Assembly: GCA_958349535.1 (NCBI GenBank)
Contig: CATWDJ010000003.1
Span: 117,706 to 181,705 of the forward strand
Source: Maccoyibacter sp900556645
Lineage (GTDB): Bacteria; Bacillota; Clostridia; Lachnospirales; Lachnospiraceae
Direction: 5' to 3'
DNA: 64,000 bases
Part shown: one piece after another, positions 9,528 to 17,456 of the stretch
Layout: the number at the start of each line of letters is the position of its first letter
Position numbering within the stretch: the first letter of the stretch is position 1
The notes under the pieces: generated by a model
Seen by the model: only the letters and a program-made list of their open reading frames with translations
Told to the model about the DNA's origin: nothing
Database searches by the model: none
Made by a program: the position numbers and the translations under genes

Positions 9528-9562
9528 TGTTTAAAACATGAATATATAATATGTTTTAAACA
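9528..9562. promoter_or_regulatory. perfect 12-base inverted repeat at the operon start (candidate operator)
   Basis: TGTTTAAAACAT (9528-9539) and ATGTTTTAAACA (9551-9562) are exact reverse complements with an 11-base AT-only spacer. Each arm contains the TGTTTTAAA word. Placement at the predicted +1 suits a repressor that blocks initiation. The right arm ends just before the AGGAG ribosome site of the first gene. Confidence 0.6.
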
Positions 9563-9572
9563 GGAGATAAAT

Positions 9573-10280
9573 ATGATTGATATACATAATCATGCGTTGT
9601 TTGGAGTGGATGACGGTGCAAAGACGCTGCCAGAATCCATGGCAATGTTAAAAGAGGCAAAAGAACAGGGAATACAGGCATTGATTCTGACACCGCACTA
9701 TCGTCATGGGATGTTTTCTTATACTTTGGAGGTCATTGAGGAGAATTTTAAGTTTCTGCTAAAAGAGGCAGACAAACTTGGTATAGACCTATATCTGGGG
9801 TGTGAGTTTCATGTAAACAGCGAGATGACAACTTATTTTGAGAAGGGAAGGTGTCATACTCTTGCAGATACGGAGTATATCTTGGCGGAGTATGGCTTTT
9901 TAACAGAATACACCTACATTTATAAGGAGACGCAGAAACAGTTGGCGGCAGGATACATACCGGTAATCGCACATGTAGAGCGTTATGTGTGTTTTCAAAA
10001 GAAGCCACAATTATGTCAGGAATTATCTAATCTGGGAGCTTTGATTCAAGTAAATGCGGGAAATGTTCTCGGAATAGAAGACAGAAAATTGAAAAAAGTC
10101 TGTAAAAAGATATTGAAAAATTATTGGGCGGATATCATAGCAAGTGATAGCCATGATGTAAAGAAGCGTTCTAATCATATGGGAGAGTGCTATCGATATG
10201 TGGAAAAGAGGTATGGTGTTGCGTATGCCCATGAGCTTTTTTATACTACACCAGCCAATATATTAGGAAGAAAAGTTTAA
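9573..10280 (+). CDS. CpsB/CapC (YwqE-like) tyrosine-protein phosphatase, PHP fold
   Basis: Manganese-dependent phosphatase that removes phosphate from the tyrosine-rich tail of the CpsD kinase and so sets capsule output. 235 residues, normal length. PHP metal ligands are visible: HNH at 5-7, TPH with His42, Glu78 (GCEFH), AHVER with His134/Glu136, and SDSH with Asp192 and His194. An AGGAG site precedes ATG 9573. First gene of the polysaccharide operon, followed by the Wzz-like and kinase genes in the usual order. Confidence 0.95.
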   Translation: MIDIHNHALFGVDDGAKTLPESMAMLKEAKEQGIQALILTPHYRHGMFSYTLEVIEENFKFLLKEADKLGIDLYLGCEFHVNSEMTTYFEKGRCHTLADTEYILAEYGFLTEYTYIYKETQKQLAAGYIPVIAHVERYVCFQKKPQLCQELSNLGALIQVNAGNVLGIEDRKLKKVCKKILKNYWADIIASDSHDVKKRSNHMGECYRYVEKRYGVAYAHELFYTTPANILGRKV

Positions 10281-10302
10281 GGTACAAAATGAGGAGAAGA
10301 AA

Positions 10303-11043
10303 ATGCAGTTTGAGAAAAAGGAAGAAGAAATTGAAATAGATCTGCGGGAATTGCTTTTTGAATTTCTGGGACATTGGAAAGTAATCGTGTTATCGGTGGT
10401 CATTGTGGGAATGATTGCACTTGTCATTAGCAAATTCCTGCTGACGCCGCAGTATGAAGCAACGGCACGTTTATATGTACTGTCGAAAAGTACTTCCATT
10501 ACCAGCCTTGCAGACATCCAGATGGGTAGCAGTCTGACAAATGATTATATGGTGGTTGTTACCGGAAGACCGGTGGCGGAGCAGGTCATTGAGAATCTTG
10601 ATTTAGAGGAAGAGTATAGTGAGTTGTTGGAAAAAATAACCGTAAATAATCCGACAGATTCCAGAATTCTTGAAATCAGCGTACAGGATGAAGACCCTAA
10701 GCGGGCAAAAGAAATTGCAGATGAAATGGCAAAAGTGTCATCAGCGTTTATAGCAGACAAAATGGATCAGGACGCACCGACTCTAATCCAGAAAGGTTAT
10801 GCGGACGGCTTACCGGTTCGTCCCAATGTAATGAAGAATACAGCGATAGGAGCATTCATTGGTCTACTATTAGCATTGGCGACAGTCACAATTTCCTACT
10901 TATTAAATGACACGATTATGTTAGTAGAGGATGTGGAAGAAAGATTGGGACTTCATATACTGGGCACACTTCCGTTAGAAGAAGATGAAGTGGTAGTACA
11001 TAAAAATAAAGCTAGAAAGAGACTCTCAAGAAAGAGTGCGTAG
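10303..11043 (+). CDS. Wzz/CapA-type chain-length determinant, kinase activator
   Basis: Membrane co-polymerase that controls polysaccharide length and activates the separate CpsD-type kinase. 246 residues: an acidic cytoplasmic N-terminus (KKEEEIEIDLREL), transmembrane segment about 27-46 (VIVLSVVIVGMIALVISKF), an extracellular Wzz domain starting TPQYEATARLYV, transmembrane segment about 185-205, and a short cytoplasmic basic tail. As usual in Firmicutes it is split from the ATPase domain, which is the next gene. The gap to the kinase gene is 9 bases. Confidence 0.93.
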   Translation: MQFEKKEEEIEIDLRELLFEFLGHWKVIVLSVVIVGMIALVISKFLLTPQYEATARLYVLSKSTSITSLADIQMGSSLTNDYMVVVTGRPVAEQVIENLDLEEEYSELLEKITVNNPTDSRILEISVQDEDPKRAKEIADEMAKVSSAFIADKMDQDAPTLIQKGYADGLPVRPNVMKNTAIGAFIGLLLALATVTISYLLNDTIMLVEDVEERLGLHILGTLPLEEDEVVVHKNKARKRLSRKSA

Positions 11044-11052
11044 GGGGATGAA

Positions 11053-11778
11053 ATGGATACGGTAAAATTTGGAAACATAAAAAAGCAAAGCTATACCATG
11101 AAAGAATCTCTACGTGCTTTGAAAACCAATATACAATTTTGTGGTGATGATTTGAGGACAATTTTGTTAACTAGTTCTATACCAAATGAAGGAAAAAGCA
11201 CCGTGACATTTGAATTGGCACGTTCTCTGACGGAATCGGGAAAGAGTGTGCTGTTAATTGATAGTGACATGAGAAAATCTGTGCTGATGGGAAGGTTGCG
11301 GGCAAAGACAGAATCAGGAAAAGAGATACAAGGACTCTCCCATTATCTGTCTGGGCAACGAGGCTTGAATGATGTGCTGTATGCAACCAATATTCCGGGG
11401 TTATTCATTATTTTTTCCGGACCGTCTGTTCCGAATCCAACAGAGATTTTGGAAAAAGAATACTTTGATATGTTGATTGAATTTGGAAGAGAACGTTTTG
11501 ATTATGTCCTCATTGACTGTGCACCAATTGGTGCAGCCATAGATGCGGCGGTTATATCAAAATCCTGTGATGGAGCAATACTGGTCATTGCACAGGGAAA
11601 GGTAAGCAAGAGAATGGTTACAAGCGTAAAAAAACAGTTGGAAGCATCAGGGGTACGTATTATTGGTGCGGTACTCAATAAAGTGTCCATGAAAAAGAAC
11701 GGATACTATGGAAAATACTACGGTGGCTACTACGGGAATTATTATGGGAGCTATTACGGAAATGAAAAGGTGAAGTAA
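11053..11778 (+). CDS. CpsD/CapB family bacterial tyrosine kinase
   Basis: Cytoplasmic BY-kinase that autophosphorylates on a C-terminal tyrosine cluster when held by the Wzz-like partner. 241 residues. Walker A is at 41-50 (SSIPNEGKST), Walker A' at 66-72 (VLLIDSD) and Walker B at 151-157 (YVLIDCA). The tail from 218 carries ten tyrosines in five YYG units at exact four-residue spacing, followed by NEKVK. Placement directly after its activator and with the cognate phosphatase as the first gene completes the three-part switch. Confidence 0.96.
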   Translation: MDTVKFGNIKKQSYTMKESLRALKTNIQFCGDDLRTILLTSSIPNEGKSTVTFELARSLTESGKSVLLIDSDMRKSVLMGRLRAKTESGKEIQGLSHYLSGQRGLNDVLYATNIPGLFIIFSGPSVPNPTEILEKEYFDMLIEFGRERFDYVLIDCAPIGAAIDAAVISKSCDGAILVIAQGKVSKRMVTSVKKQLEASGVRIIGAVLNKVSMKKNGYYGKYYGGYYGNYYGSYYGNEKVK

Positions 11779-11790
11779 GAGGATTTATTT

Positions 11791-12654
11791 ATGAAAAAAA
11801 GACCAAGCGGAGCAGGCTGTCTTGTCCTTTTTGAATTTGCGGTACTAGCTGTCCTTTTAGTTCTTGTATTGGCAAAAGGGATCGGAACCAAAAGCGGTAT
11901 AAAGACGCCGGCTGCAGAAAAAGAGAATAAAAAAGAAGAAAGTGGAAATCAACACACAACGGAAGAAAATGATGTTTCTGCAGAAGTGGAGGAGAAGTTA
12001 GAGGAGATGTCCGTAGAGGAACTGGTAGCCCAAGTATTTCTGATAACGCCGGAGATGCTTACAGGGATGAATCAGGTTACGGCAGCGGGCAAGACCACAC
12101 AGGATGCAATCAATGCCTACCCTGTAGGAGGATTTGTATATAACAATAGTAATTTTCAAAGTCAGGATCAGATGCAAAAGATGTTGAGCAATGTACAGAC
12201 ATATAGCATGGAACGCATGGGGGTACCAATGCTGTTGGCAGTAGCAGAAGGAGGAGAGGAAAATTCTCCTCTGTTAGAAAACAATCAGATTGAAGTAATT
12301 CCTGTTTTGCAGGATCAGACAGAGGATTATCAGGAACTGACGGTAAAAGCGGATTGTTTTATGCATACAGACTTTTTATCAGAGGAAAAGAATGAAGAGC
12401 TGCGTAAGAAAATAGGAGACGAGGGAATCCTTATCACAGGTTCCATGTCAGAACCGGGGATTACGGGAGCCTATGCACCGGGGGAAGTGGCTGTTGCAGC
12501 CATTAAAGCAGGAAACGATATGCTCTATTTACCGGCGGATTTTCAGGCAGCATATCAGGCAGTGATAGATGCAATCAATTCAGGAGAGATTCCTATGGAA
12601 CGGATGAGGGAATCAGTCGGCAGGATTTTGACAAAGAAGATGAGTAGTATATGA
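11791..12654 (+). CDS. membrane-anchored, degenerate GH3-like (NagZ-type) protein
   Basis: 287 residues: an N-terminal membrane anchor (about 10-29), a charged linker, then a region resembling the N-terminal barrel of glycoside hydrolase family 3. Recognisable pieces are LVAQVFLITPEML (79-91), YPVGGFVY (110-117), PMLLAVAEGG (146-155), GILITGSM (212-219) and the C-terminal AIKAGNDMLYLP. The middle of a normal GH3 domain, including the KHFPG substrate-binding motif, is missing, and the Asp nucleophile expected in the ITDSM motif is Gly217. It is therefore probably a non-catalytic relative, perhaps binding glycans at the cell surface. Its last four bases overlap the start of the next gene (ATGA). 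Confidence 0.75.
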   Translation: MKKRPSGAGCLVLFEFAVLAVLLVLVLAKGIGTKSGIKTPAAEKENKKEESGNQHTTEENDVSAEVEEKLEEMSVEELVAQVFLITPEMLTGMNQVTAAGKTTQDAINAYPVGGFVYNNSNFQSQDQMQKMLSNVQTYSMERMGVPMLLAVAEGGEENSPLLENNQIEVIPVLQDQTEDYQELTVKADCFMHTDFLSEEKNEELRKKIGDEGILITGSMSEPGITGAYAPGEVAVAAIKAGNDMLYLPADFQAAYQAVIDAINSGEIPMERMRESVGRILTKKMSSI

Positions 12655-13658
12655 AAAACAAGAAACATTCAATCATAATTTTCATCATTATTTTAATATT
12701 GGTATTTACGGGTACATTGGTTTTAGCTCAGAGGATTTACTCAAAAAAAACAGTACAAGAAGCAGATAGCAGCAATACAGAGGAAGAAAAGGAAAAATGG
12801 CAGGAGGGAATCGTTTATTTCAACGGAAAGCCCTATCAATATAATTATGCAATTAAGACCTATCTGTTTTTAGGTATTGATAAGGAAGAGAAGGTAACAA
12901 AAGCGGAGGATGGCATTAGCGGAGGACAATCGGATGCATTGTTTCTTATCGTAGAGGACACTGAACAAAAGAAAATTGATCTGATAGCCATAAACCGAAA
13001 TGCCATGACAACCTTAGATATCTATGATAAAGAAGGAAACTATCTGGGTCAGGAGGAAGGTCAGATTTGTCTGCAGCATGGGTATGGTGACGGAGAAAAG
13101 CAAAGCTGCCGCAGAAGCGTGGATGCAGTTTCGAGACTCTTTTACCAGCTTCCAATCCAAGGATATATTTCTCTGAACATGGGAGCATTACCCAAATTGA
13201 ATGATTTGGCAGGGGGTATAGAAGTAGAAGTGTTGCAATCTCTAAAAGATGACACCAGAAATGTGGATTTAAAGGAAGGGGAGCAGGTTACACTAAATGG
13301 ACAGGAAGCCTATGTATATCTGAGGAGCAGGAATATTGATGAATTTGATAGTGCCACTATGCGATTGGAAAGACAAAAACAATATATCGCACAGTACAGC
13401 AAAAAAGCAAAGCAAAAATTTGCAGAGGATGCATCTTTTGGAAATGTGTTTTATGAAGCAATAGAGGATTATGCAGTTACCAATGTAGAATTAGCAGAAT
13501 TGATAGATGAGGTTTCAGAATATACCTTTGAGGACGGAGCCATTTATACGATTCCGGGAGAAACCGTTATGGGGGAAAAATTTGAAGAATTTGAAGTGGA
13601 TGATGAAGCCTTGTATCAAATGATTATAGATATTTTTTACAAAGCAGTAGAGGAATAG
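12651..13658 (+). CDS. LytR-CpsA-Psr (LCP) family protein
   Basis: 335 residues with an N-terminal signal anchor (8-26) and an extracellular LCP domain. LCP proteins transfer polyprenyl-phosphate-linked polymers to peptidoglycan, so this is the likely attachment enzyme for the polysaccharide made here. Visible family features: YLFLGID, SDALFLIVED followed by KIDLIAINRNAMTTL, and YVYLRSRNIDEFDSATMRLERQKQYI, corresponding to the family's arginine-rich block. The Asp/Arg pyrophosphate ligands appear kept; the block has FDSATM in place of the commoner GDxGR. Starts by ATGA overlap with the preceding gene, implying translational coupling. Confidence 0.88.
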   Translation: MKNKKHSIIIFIIILILVFTGTLVLAQRIYSKKTVQEADSSNTEEEKEKWQEGIVYFNGKPYQYNYAIKTYLFLGIDKEEKVTKAEDGISGGQSDALFLIVEDTEQKKIDLIAINRNAMTTLDIYDKEGNYLGQEEGQICLQHGYGDGEKQSCRRSVDAVSRLFYQLPIQGYISLNMGALPKLNDLAGGIEVEVLQSLKDDTRNVDLKEGEQVTLNGQEAYVYLRSRNIDEFDSATMRLERQKQYIAQYSKKAKQKFAEDASFGNVFYEAIEDYAVTNVELAELIDEVSEYTFEDGAIYTIPGETVMGEKFEEFEVDDEALYQMIIDIFYKAVEE

Positions 13659-13721
13659 GTATTAGGCCGCAGGGCTTGATATAAACCACATGGAGAATAT
13701 AGGGAAGGAGGAAAAGCCGTT

Positions 13722-14315
13722 ATGAAAAAGAAACTGGCAGTATTGTTGGCAACTGTTATGGTTCTGGCTATGGGAACAACTGCAATGGCAGCCCCAAGTG
13801 CAACCACAGCAACTGCAGACAAAACAGGTGCAACTGAGACAGCTGCAGCTCTGTCTGACGGAATCAGTGTTAGCAAAGGTTCCATAAAAATCAATGGAGC
13901 AGACAGCGATGTTGTACCTACCTTAAAAGCAGTATCAGAGACAACTGTTACCTCTGCAAAAGAGGCAGCAAAAGAACTGGTATCTGCAAATGCAAACGTA
14001 TTAAAGCTTGTTGATGTATCTCTACCGATTGACTTCACAGAAGCAACGATTACTTTCGACATTCCAGGAGTAACCGCAGGTCAGAAGGTAACTGTATTAC
14101 ATCAGAAAGCAGATGGAACATGGGAGATTATCTCCGGTTCCAAAGTGGAGGATGGCAAGGTAACAGCTACCTTTACATCACTTTCTCCAGTAGCCTTCGT
14201 TGTGGAGGGAACATCTGATAAAACCGGAACAACCTTACCGGGATTATCCTTATTGGCAATTCTTTGTTTAGCAGGAGTAGTATTCTGCACACGTAAAGTG
14301 AAATTTAATAAGTAG
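13722..14315 (+). CDS. secreted surface protein with SPKTG-like sorting signal
   Basis: 197 residues. A clear signal peptide (MKKKLAVLLATVMVLAMGTTAMA, cleavage near residue 23) is followed by an Ala/Thr-rich stretch and a compact beta-rich domain (about 95-162, with GVTAGQKVTVLHQKADGTWE). The C-terminus has a sorting-signal layout: SDKTGT at 165-170, a hydrophobic segment about 172-189 and a basic tail RKVKFNK. Class B sortases of related clostridia accept (S/P)PxTG motifs; here the Pro is Asp. The very next gene is a class B sortase, so the pair is a plausible enzyme and substrate. AAGGAGG precedes ATG 13722. Function otherwise unknown. Confidence 0.8.
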   Translation: MKKKLAVLLATVMVLAMGTTAMAAPSATTATADKTGATETAAALSDGISVSKGSIKINGADSDVVPTLKAVSETTVTSAKEAAKELVSANANVLKLVDVSLPIDFTEATITFDIPGVTAGQKVTVLHQKADGTWEIISGSKVEDGKVTATFTSLSPVAFVVEGTSDKTGTTLPGLSLLAILCLAGVVFCTRKVKFNK

Positions 14316-14340
14316 AAAAATGACATGTGGTTAAAGTAAT

Positions 14341-14375
14341 CCGGGAGAGGTAAGCAAATGTTTACCTCTTCTCGG
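14341..14375 (+). other. GC-rich stem-loop between the surface protein and sortase genes
   Basis: CCGGGAGAGGTAA (14341-14353) pairs with 14362-14375 with one bulged base and a short loop. There is no T-run, so it is more likely an mRNA stability or processing hairpin than a terminator. Confidence 0.5.
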
Positions 14376-14395
14376 ATAGCTTGAAAGGGAATGGT

Positions 14396-15196
14396 ATGAA
14401 AAAGACAGAAAAAAACACAAAGGGCTATGCAATAGCAGCCATAGTTTTTTTTATTGCATTTTTGGTTTTTACAGGAATGCTTATATATCAGAAGACAAGA
14501 GAAAAGCAGGCAGCCAAGGACTATGAAAAACTGGCAGAAGATACAAAAAAAACATCGGAAGAATCCGAAAAGGAACAAGATATTTTGTCAGAACGTGGAA
14601 TTGTCATTCCGGAAAAAAATATAGAATGGTCTGCACTTAAAAAGAAAAACAAAGATATCTATGCATGGATTTATATTCCAAATACGAAGATAGATTATCC
14701 GATTTTACAGCATTCCACAGAGCTTTCCTATTATTTGAATCACAATCTGGATGGAAGTGAGGGATATCCGGGATGTATTTATACACAAAATTTGAATCAA
14801 AAAGATTTTACCGATCCTAATACGGTTATTTATGGACATAACATGAAGGATGGAAGTATGTTTGCCAACCTTCATTTGTATGAAGATAACAAATTTTTTG
14901 AAGAAAACAGATATGTATTTATTTACACGGAAGAGCAGGTTTATGTTTATGAGATATTCGCCGTTTATGAGGGTAGTGATATACATTTGCTATACAATTT
15001 TGATTTTGGCACGCCTTCCAATTTCCAGATGTATCTGGATTCCGTGTTGAAAATACGGGATATGAATGCACACATTGCAGAGGATGTGGAGGTCAGTTCC
15101 CATAATCATATTATTACGATGTCTACCTGCATTAAAAATAAACCAAAGAACAGGTATCTGGTGCAGGCAGTATTAGTTAATGAACCGAAAGAGTAA
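14396..15196 (+). CDS. srtB: class B sortase
   Basis: Membrane-anchored transpeptidase that cleaves a sorting motif and attaches the protein to the wall. 266 residues: transmembrane anchor about 11-31, charged linker, then a sortase B domain (WIYIPNTKIDYPILQ at 91-105). Catalytic triad visible as His148 (YGHNM), Cys245 (MSTCI) and Arg253 (KNRYLVQ). ATG 14396 is favoured, with AAAGGGA seven bases upstream; an in-frame TTG at 14381 would add five residues. Its end overlaps the sequence just before the sugar transferase gene. Being inside a polysaccharide operon next to a secreted protein with a C-terminal sorting-like tail suggests a dedicated substrate. Confidence 0.93.
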   Translation: MKKTEKNTKGYAIAAIVFFIAFLVFTGMLIYQKTREKQAAKDYEKLAEDTKKTSEESEKEQDILSERGIVIPEKNIEWSALKKKNKDIYAWIYIPNTKIDYPILQHSTELSYYLNHNLDGSEGYPGCIYTQNLNQKDFTDPNTVIYGHNMKDGSMFANLHLYEDNKFFEENRYVFIYTEEQVYVYEIFAVYEGSDIHLLYNFDFGTPSNFQMYLDSVLKIRDMNAHIAEDVEVSSHNHIITMSTCIKNKPKNRYLVQAVLVNEPKE

Positions 15197-15209
15197 GGGA
15201 GAAAGGAAG

Positions 15210-16610
15210 ATGAAACATAAGAGAAAATATAGTGTGCTAAAGCATTTGGATTTTCTGTTCTTGGATTTTATCTGTATAGAGTTGTCATTTTTTCTTGCCT
15301 GTTTATTTCGAAAAAATGCATTTTTAAATGGTATCAGACAGTATTTGTTTATATTGATTATAGCTGGAGTTACATTCTTTGGAATTGTTATGTTCTGGAA
15401 TATTTATTCCGGTATTCTGCGAAGAAATTTTTTTGACGAGTTAAAAAGTAGCTTTGCATTGATATCAGAAATTTTTGTTTCGTTGACCATGTATTGTTTT
15501 TTGACAAAAAGTACAGAAGAGTATTCGCGAGTGGTGCTGGTTGCCTTTTTTAGTATTGCATTTCCGTTGGATTTTCTTTTTAGAGTACTATTAAAAGAAC
15601 TTGTAAGAAAAAAAATAAAAAACAGAAATGGTGAAACGCTTTTATTTATCAGAGAAGAAGATGTTATAAAATGCAGCAATATTTTTACGAATCAGGCAGA
15701 GTCCGGTGTGATTGCAACGGGAATAGTTACCTATGAAAAAACTGACAAAAAGGAAATCGGAGGAATTCCAATTGTCTGCTCAAAGGAAGGATTGCGGTCG
15801 TACATAGAATCTCACAGGGTGGATTGTGTTTTTATCCATTTGCAGGAAGTATCCGTACATTCCTACATAGATTTTCTGGTAAAAAAGGATGTGGTGGTTT
15901 ACCGTTCTTTGCGGAATCTGGAGAAAAGTTCTCTTCGCTATCGGGTAGAGGAGATGAACGGATATAAGGCACTATGTATTCGTGAGAGGAAACAGTCTCT
16001 GGGACAGGCAGTTTTAAAAAGAGCAGGAGATATCATCGGTGCCTGTATAGGTCTGATGTTAACGCTTCCAATTACTTTGATTACAGCTATTCTGATTAAG
16101 CTGGAGGATGGAGGACCGGTGTTGTATGTGTCCAAACGGGTAGGACAGCATGGGAAAGAATTTTCCATCTATAAGTTTCGAAGTATGAAATTAAATGCAG
16201 ATAAATTAGAGGATATGCTCACACCCGAGGAACTGGAGCAATATTATAGGGAATATAAATTGGAGAATGATCCACGGGTCACACGAATCGGAGCGGTCAT
16301 TCGAAAGTTCAGTATAGATGAGCTGCCGCAGCTTATCAATATTATCAAGGGAGATATGTCCTTTGTGGGTCCAAGACCGTTAGTGGAAAAGGAGACACAG
16401 CTGTATGGAGCCAAACGGGAACTTTTGCTCAGTTTAAAGCCGGGATTGACCGGTTATTGGCAAGCATATGGAAGAAACAATGTCACCTATGAGAGTGGAA
16501 AAAGGCAGGAGATGGAGTTGTATTATATCGAACAATTTTCATGGTGGTTTGATATCAAGATTATGATTAGGACCGTAAAAGCAGTATTGACAGCAGATGG
16601 GGCAGGTTAG
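15210..16610 (+). CDS. polyprenyl-phosphate sugar transferase (priming glycosyltransferase)
   Basis: Starts the repeat unit by moving a sugar-1-phosphate from a UDP-sugar to undecaprenyl phosphate. 466 residues: four N-terminal membrane helices, a CoA-binding-like middle region, a fifth hydrophobic segment, and a C-terminal bacterial sugar transferase domain beginning KRAGDIIGACIG. Diagnostic pieces: KFRSM, DPRVTRIGAVIRKFSIDELPQL, GDMSFVGPRPL and LKPGLTGYWQA. ATG 15210 is preferred because the GGGAGAAAGGAAG tract precedes it; an ATG at 15180 lies inside the sortase gene. The sugar (galactose, glucose or an N-acetyl sugar) cannot be assigned. Confidence 0.94.
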   Translation: MKHKRKYSVLKHLDFLFLDFICIELSFFLACLFRKNAFLNGIRQYLFILIIAGVTFFGIVMFWNIYSGILRRNFFDELKSSFALISEIFVSLTMYCFLTKSTEEYSRVVLVAFFSIAFPLDFLFRVLLKELVRKKIKNRNGETLLFIREEDVIKCSNIFTNQAESGVIATGIVTYEKTDKKEIGGIPIVCSKEGLRSYIESHRVDCVFIHLQEVSVHSYIDFLVKKDVVVYRSLRNLEKSSLRYRVEEMNGYKALCIRERKQSLGQAVLKRAGDIIGACIGLMLTLPITLITAILIKLEDGGPVLYVSKRVGQHGKEFSIYKFRSMKLNADKLEDMLTPEELEQYYREYKLENDPRVTRIGAVIRKFSIDELPQLINIIKGDMSFVGPRPLVEKETQLYGAKRELLLSLKPGLTGYWQAYGRNNVTYESGKRQEMELYYIEQFSWWFDIKIMIRTVKAVLTADGAG

Positions 16611-16621
16611 GAGGAGAAGTT

Positions 16622-17443
16622 ATGGATAGCTTGGGTTTTGTGATTCTTACATGGAATTCTGAAAATGTAATTAAGGATTGTCTTTCTTCCATTCAAAATC
16701 TGGGTAATTATAAAATAACAGTTTTTATTATAGATAATGGTTCAGAAGATAAGACCATGGAAATTATAGAGGAAATGCAGCCATTGTTTTCCGAAGACAA
16801 AAGACTGGAATGTATTGCCTTAGAGGAAAATAAAGGAACGACAAAAAGCAGAAATATAGGATTAAAAAAGCTGTCAGATGTAGACTGGGTGTGTATTCTG
16901 GATTCCGATACACAGATTAATCAGGATGCCATTGATGGTATGATTGGTGTTTTAAAAGAGAATGCTCAAAATGGAATTGTAGGTCCAAGAATGCTTACCT
17001 CAGAAGGTAAGATACAGAATTCCGGACGGAGAATCCCAACACTTACAGAAAAAATATGCAAGGTATTGCCTGTCAGTTGCATACAACAATATGCAGAAAA
17101 ACTGGAACGATATGAAGGAATAGAGGAGGATAGGCTTATACCGGTGGGATATCTGATGTCAGCCTGCTGGGTTATGCGAAGTGAGATGATAGAAGAAATA
17201 GGATTCTTAGATGAGAATATATTCTATGCACCGGAGGATGTGGAATATTGTATTCGGGCATGGAAGAGCGGCTATCGGGTTTTGTTTGACGGTCGGGTAA
17301 GGATTATCCACGAATGGCAGAGATTATCCAGAAAGAAGCTGATTAGTAAGCATAATGTGGAACATGTGAAAGGCTTGTTATATCTATATAAAAAATATAG
17401 ATTCCTTTTTCGTTCCAAAAAAATAGAGAAGCTCGTTACATAA
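16622..17443 (+). CDS. glycosyltransferase family 2 (rhamnosyltransferase-like)
   Basis: 273-residue cytoplasmic GT-A enzyme. The nucleotide-sugar site starts VILTWNSENVI, followed by IDNGSEDKT, the DSDTQ (DxD-type) metal site and a C-terminal YAPEDVEYCIRAWKSGYRVLF region typical of the WbbL-like subgroup. Adds one sugar of the repeat unit; donor and acceptor unknown. AGGAGAAG lies just before ATG 16622, 11 bases after the priming transferase. Confidence 0.9.
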   Translation: MDSLGFVILTWNSENVIKDCLSSIQNLGNYKITVFIIDNGSEDKTMEIIEEMQPLFSEDKRLECIALEENKGTTKSRNIGLKKLSDVDWVCILDSDTQINQDAIDGMIGVLKENAQNGIVGPRMLTSEGKIQNSGRRIPTLTEKICKVLPVSCIQQYAEKLERYEGIEEDRLIPVGYLMSACWVMRSEMIEEIGFLDENIFYAPEDVEYCIRAWKSGYRVLFDGRVRIIHEWQRLSRKKLISKHNVEHVKGLLYLYKKYRFLFRSKKIEKLVT

Positions 17444-17456
17444 AAGGAGAAGTTAC

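Noticed and set aside
14341..14375. Hairpin before the sortase as a transcription terminator
   Set aside because: It has no T-run and the gene order continues in the same direction with close spacing.
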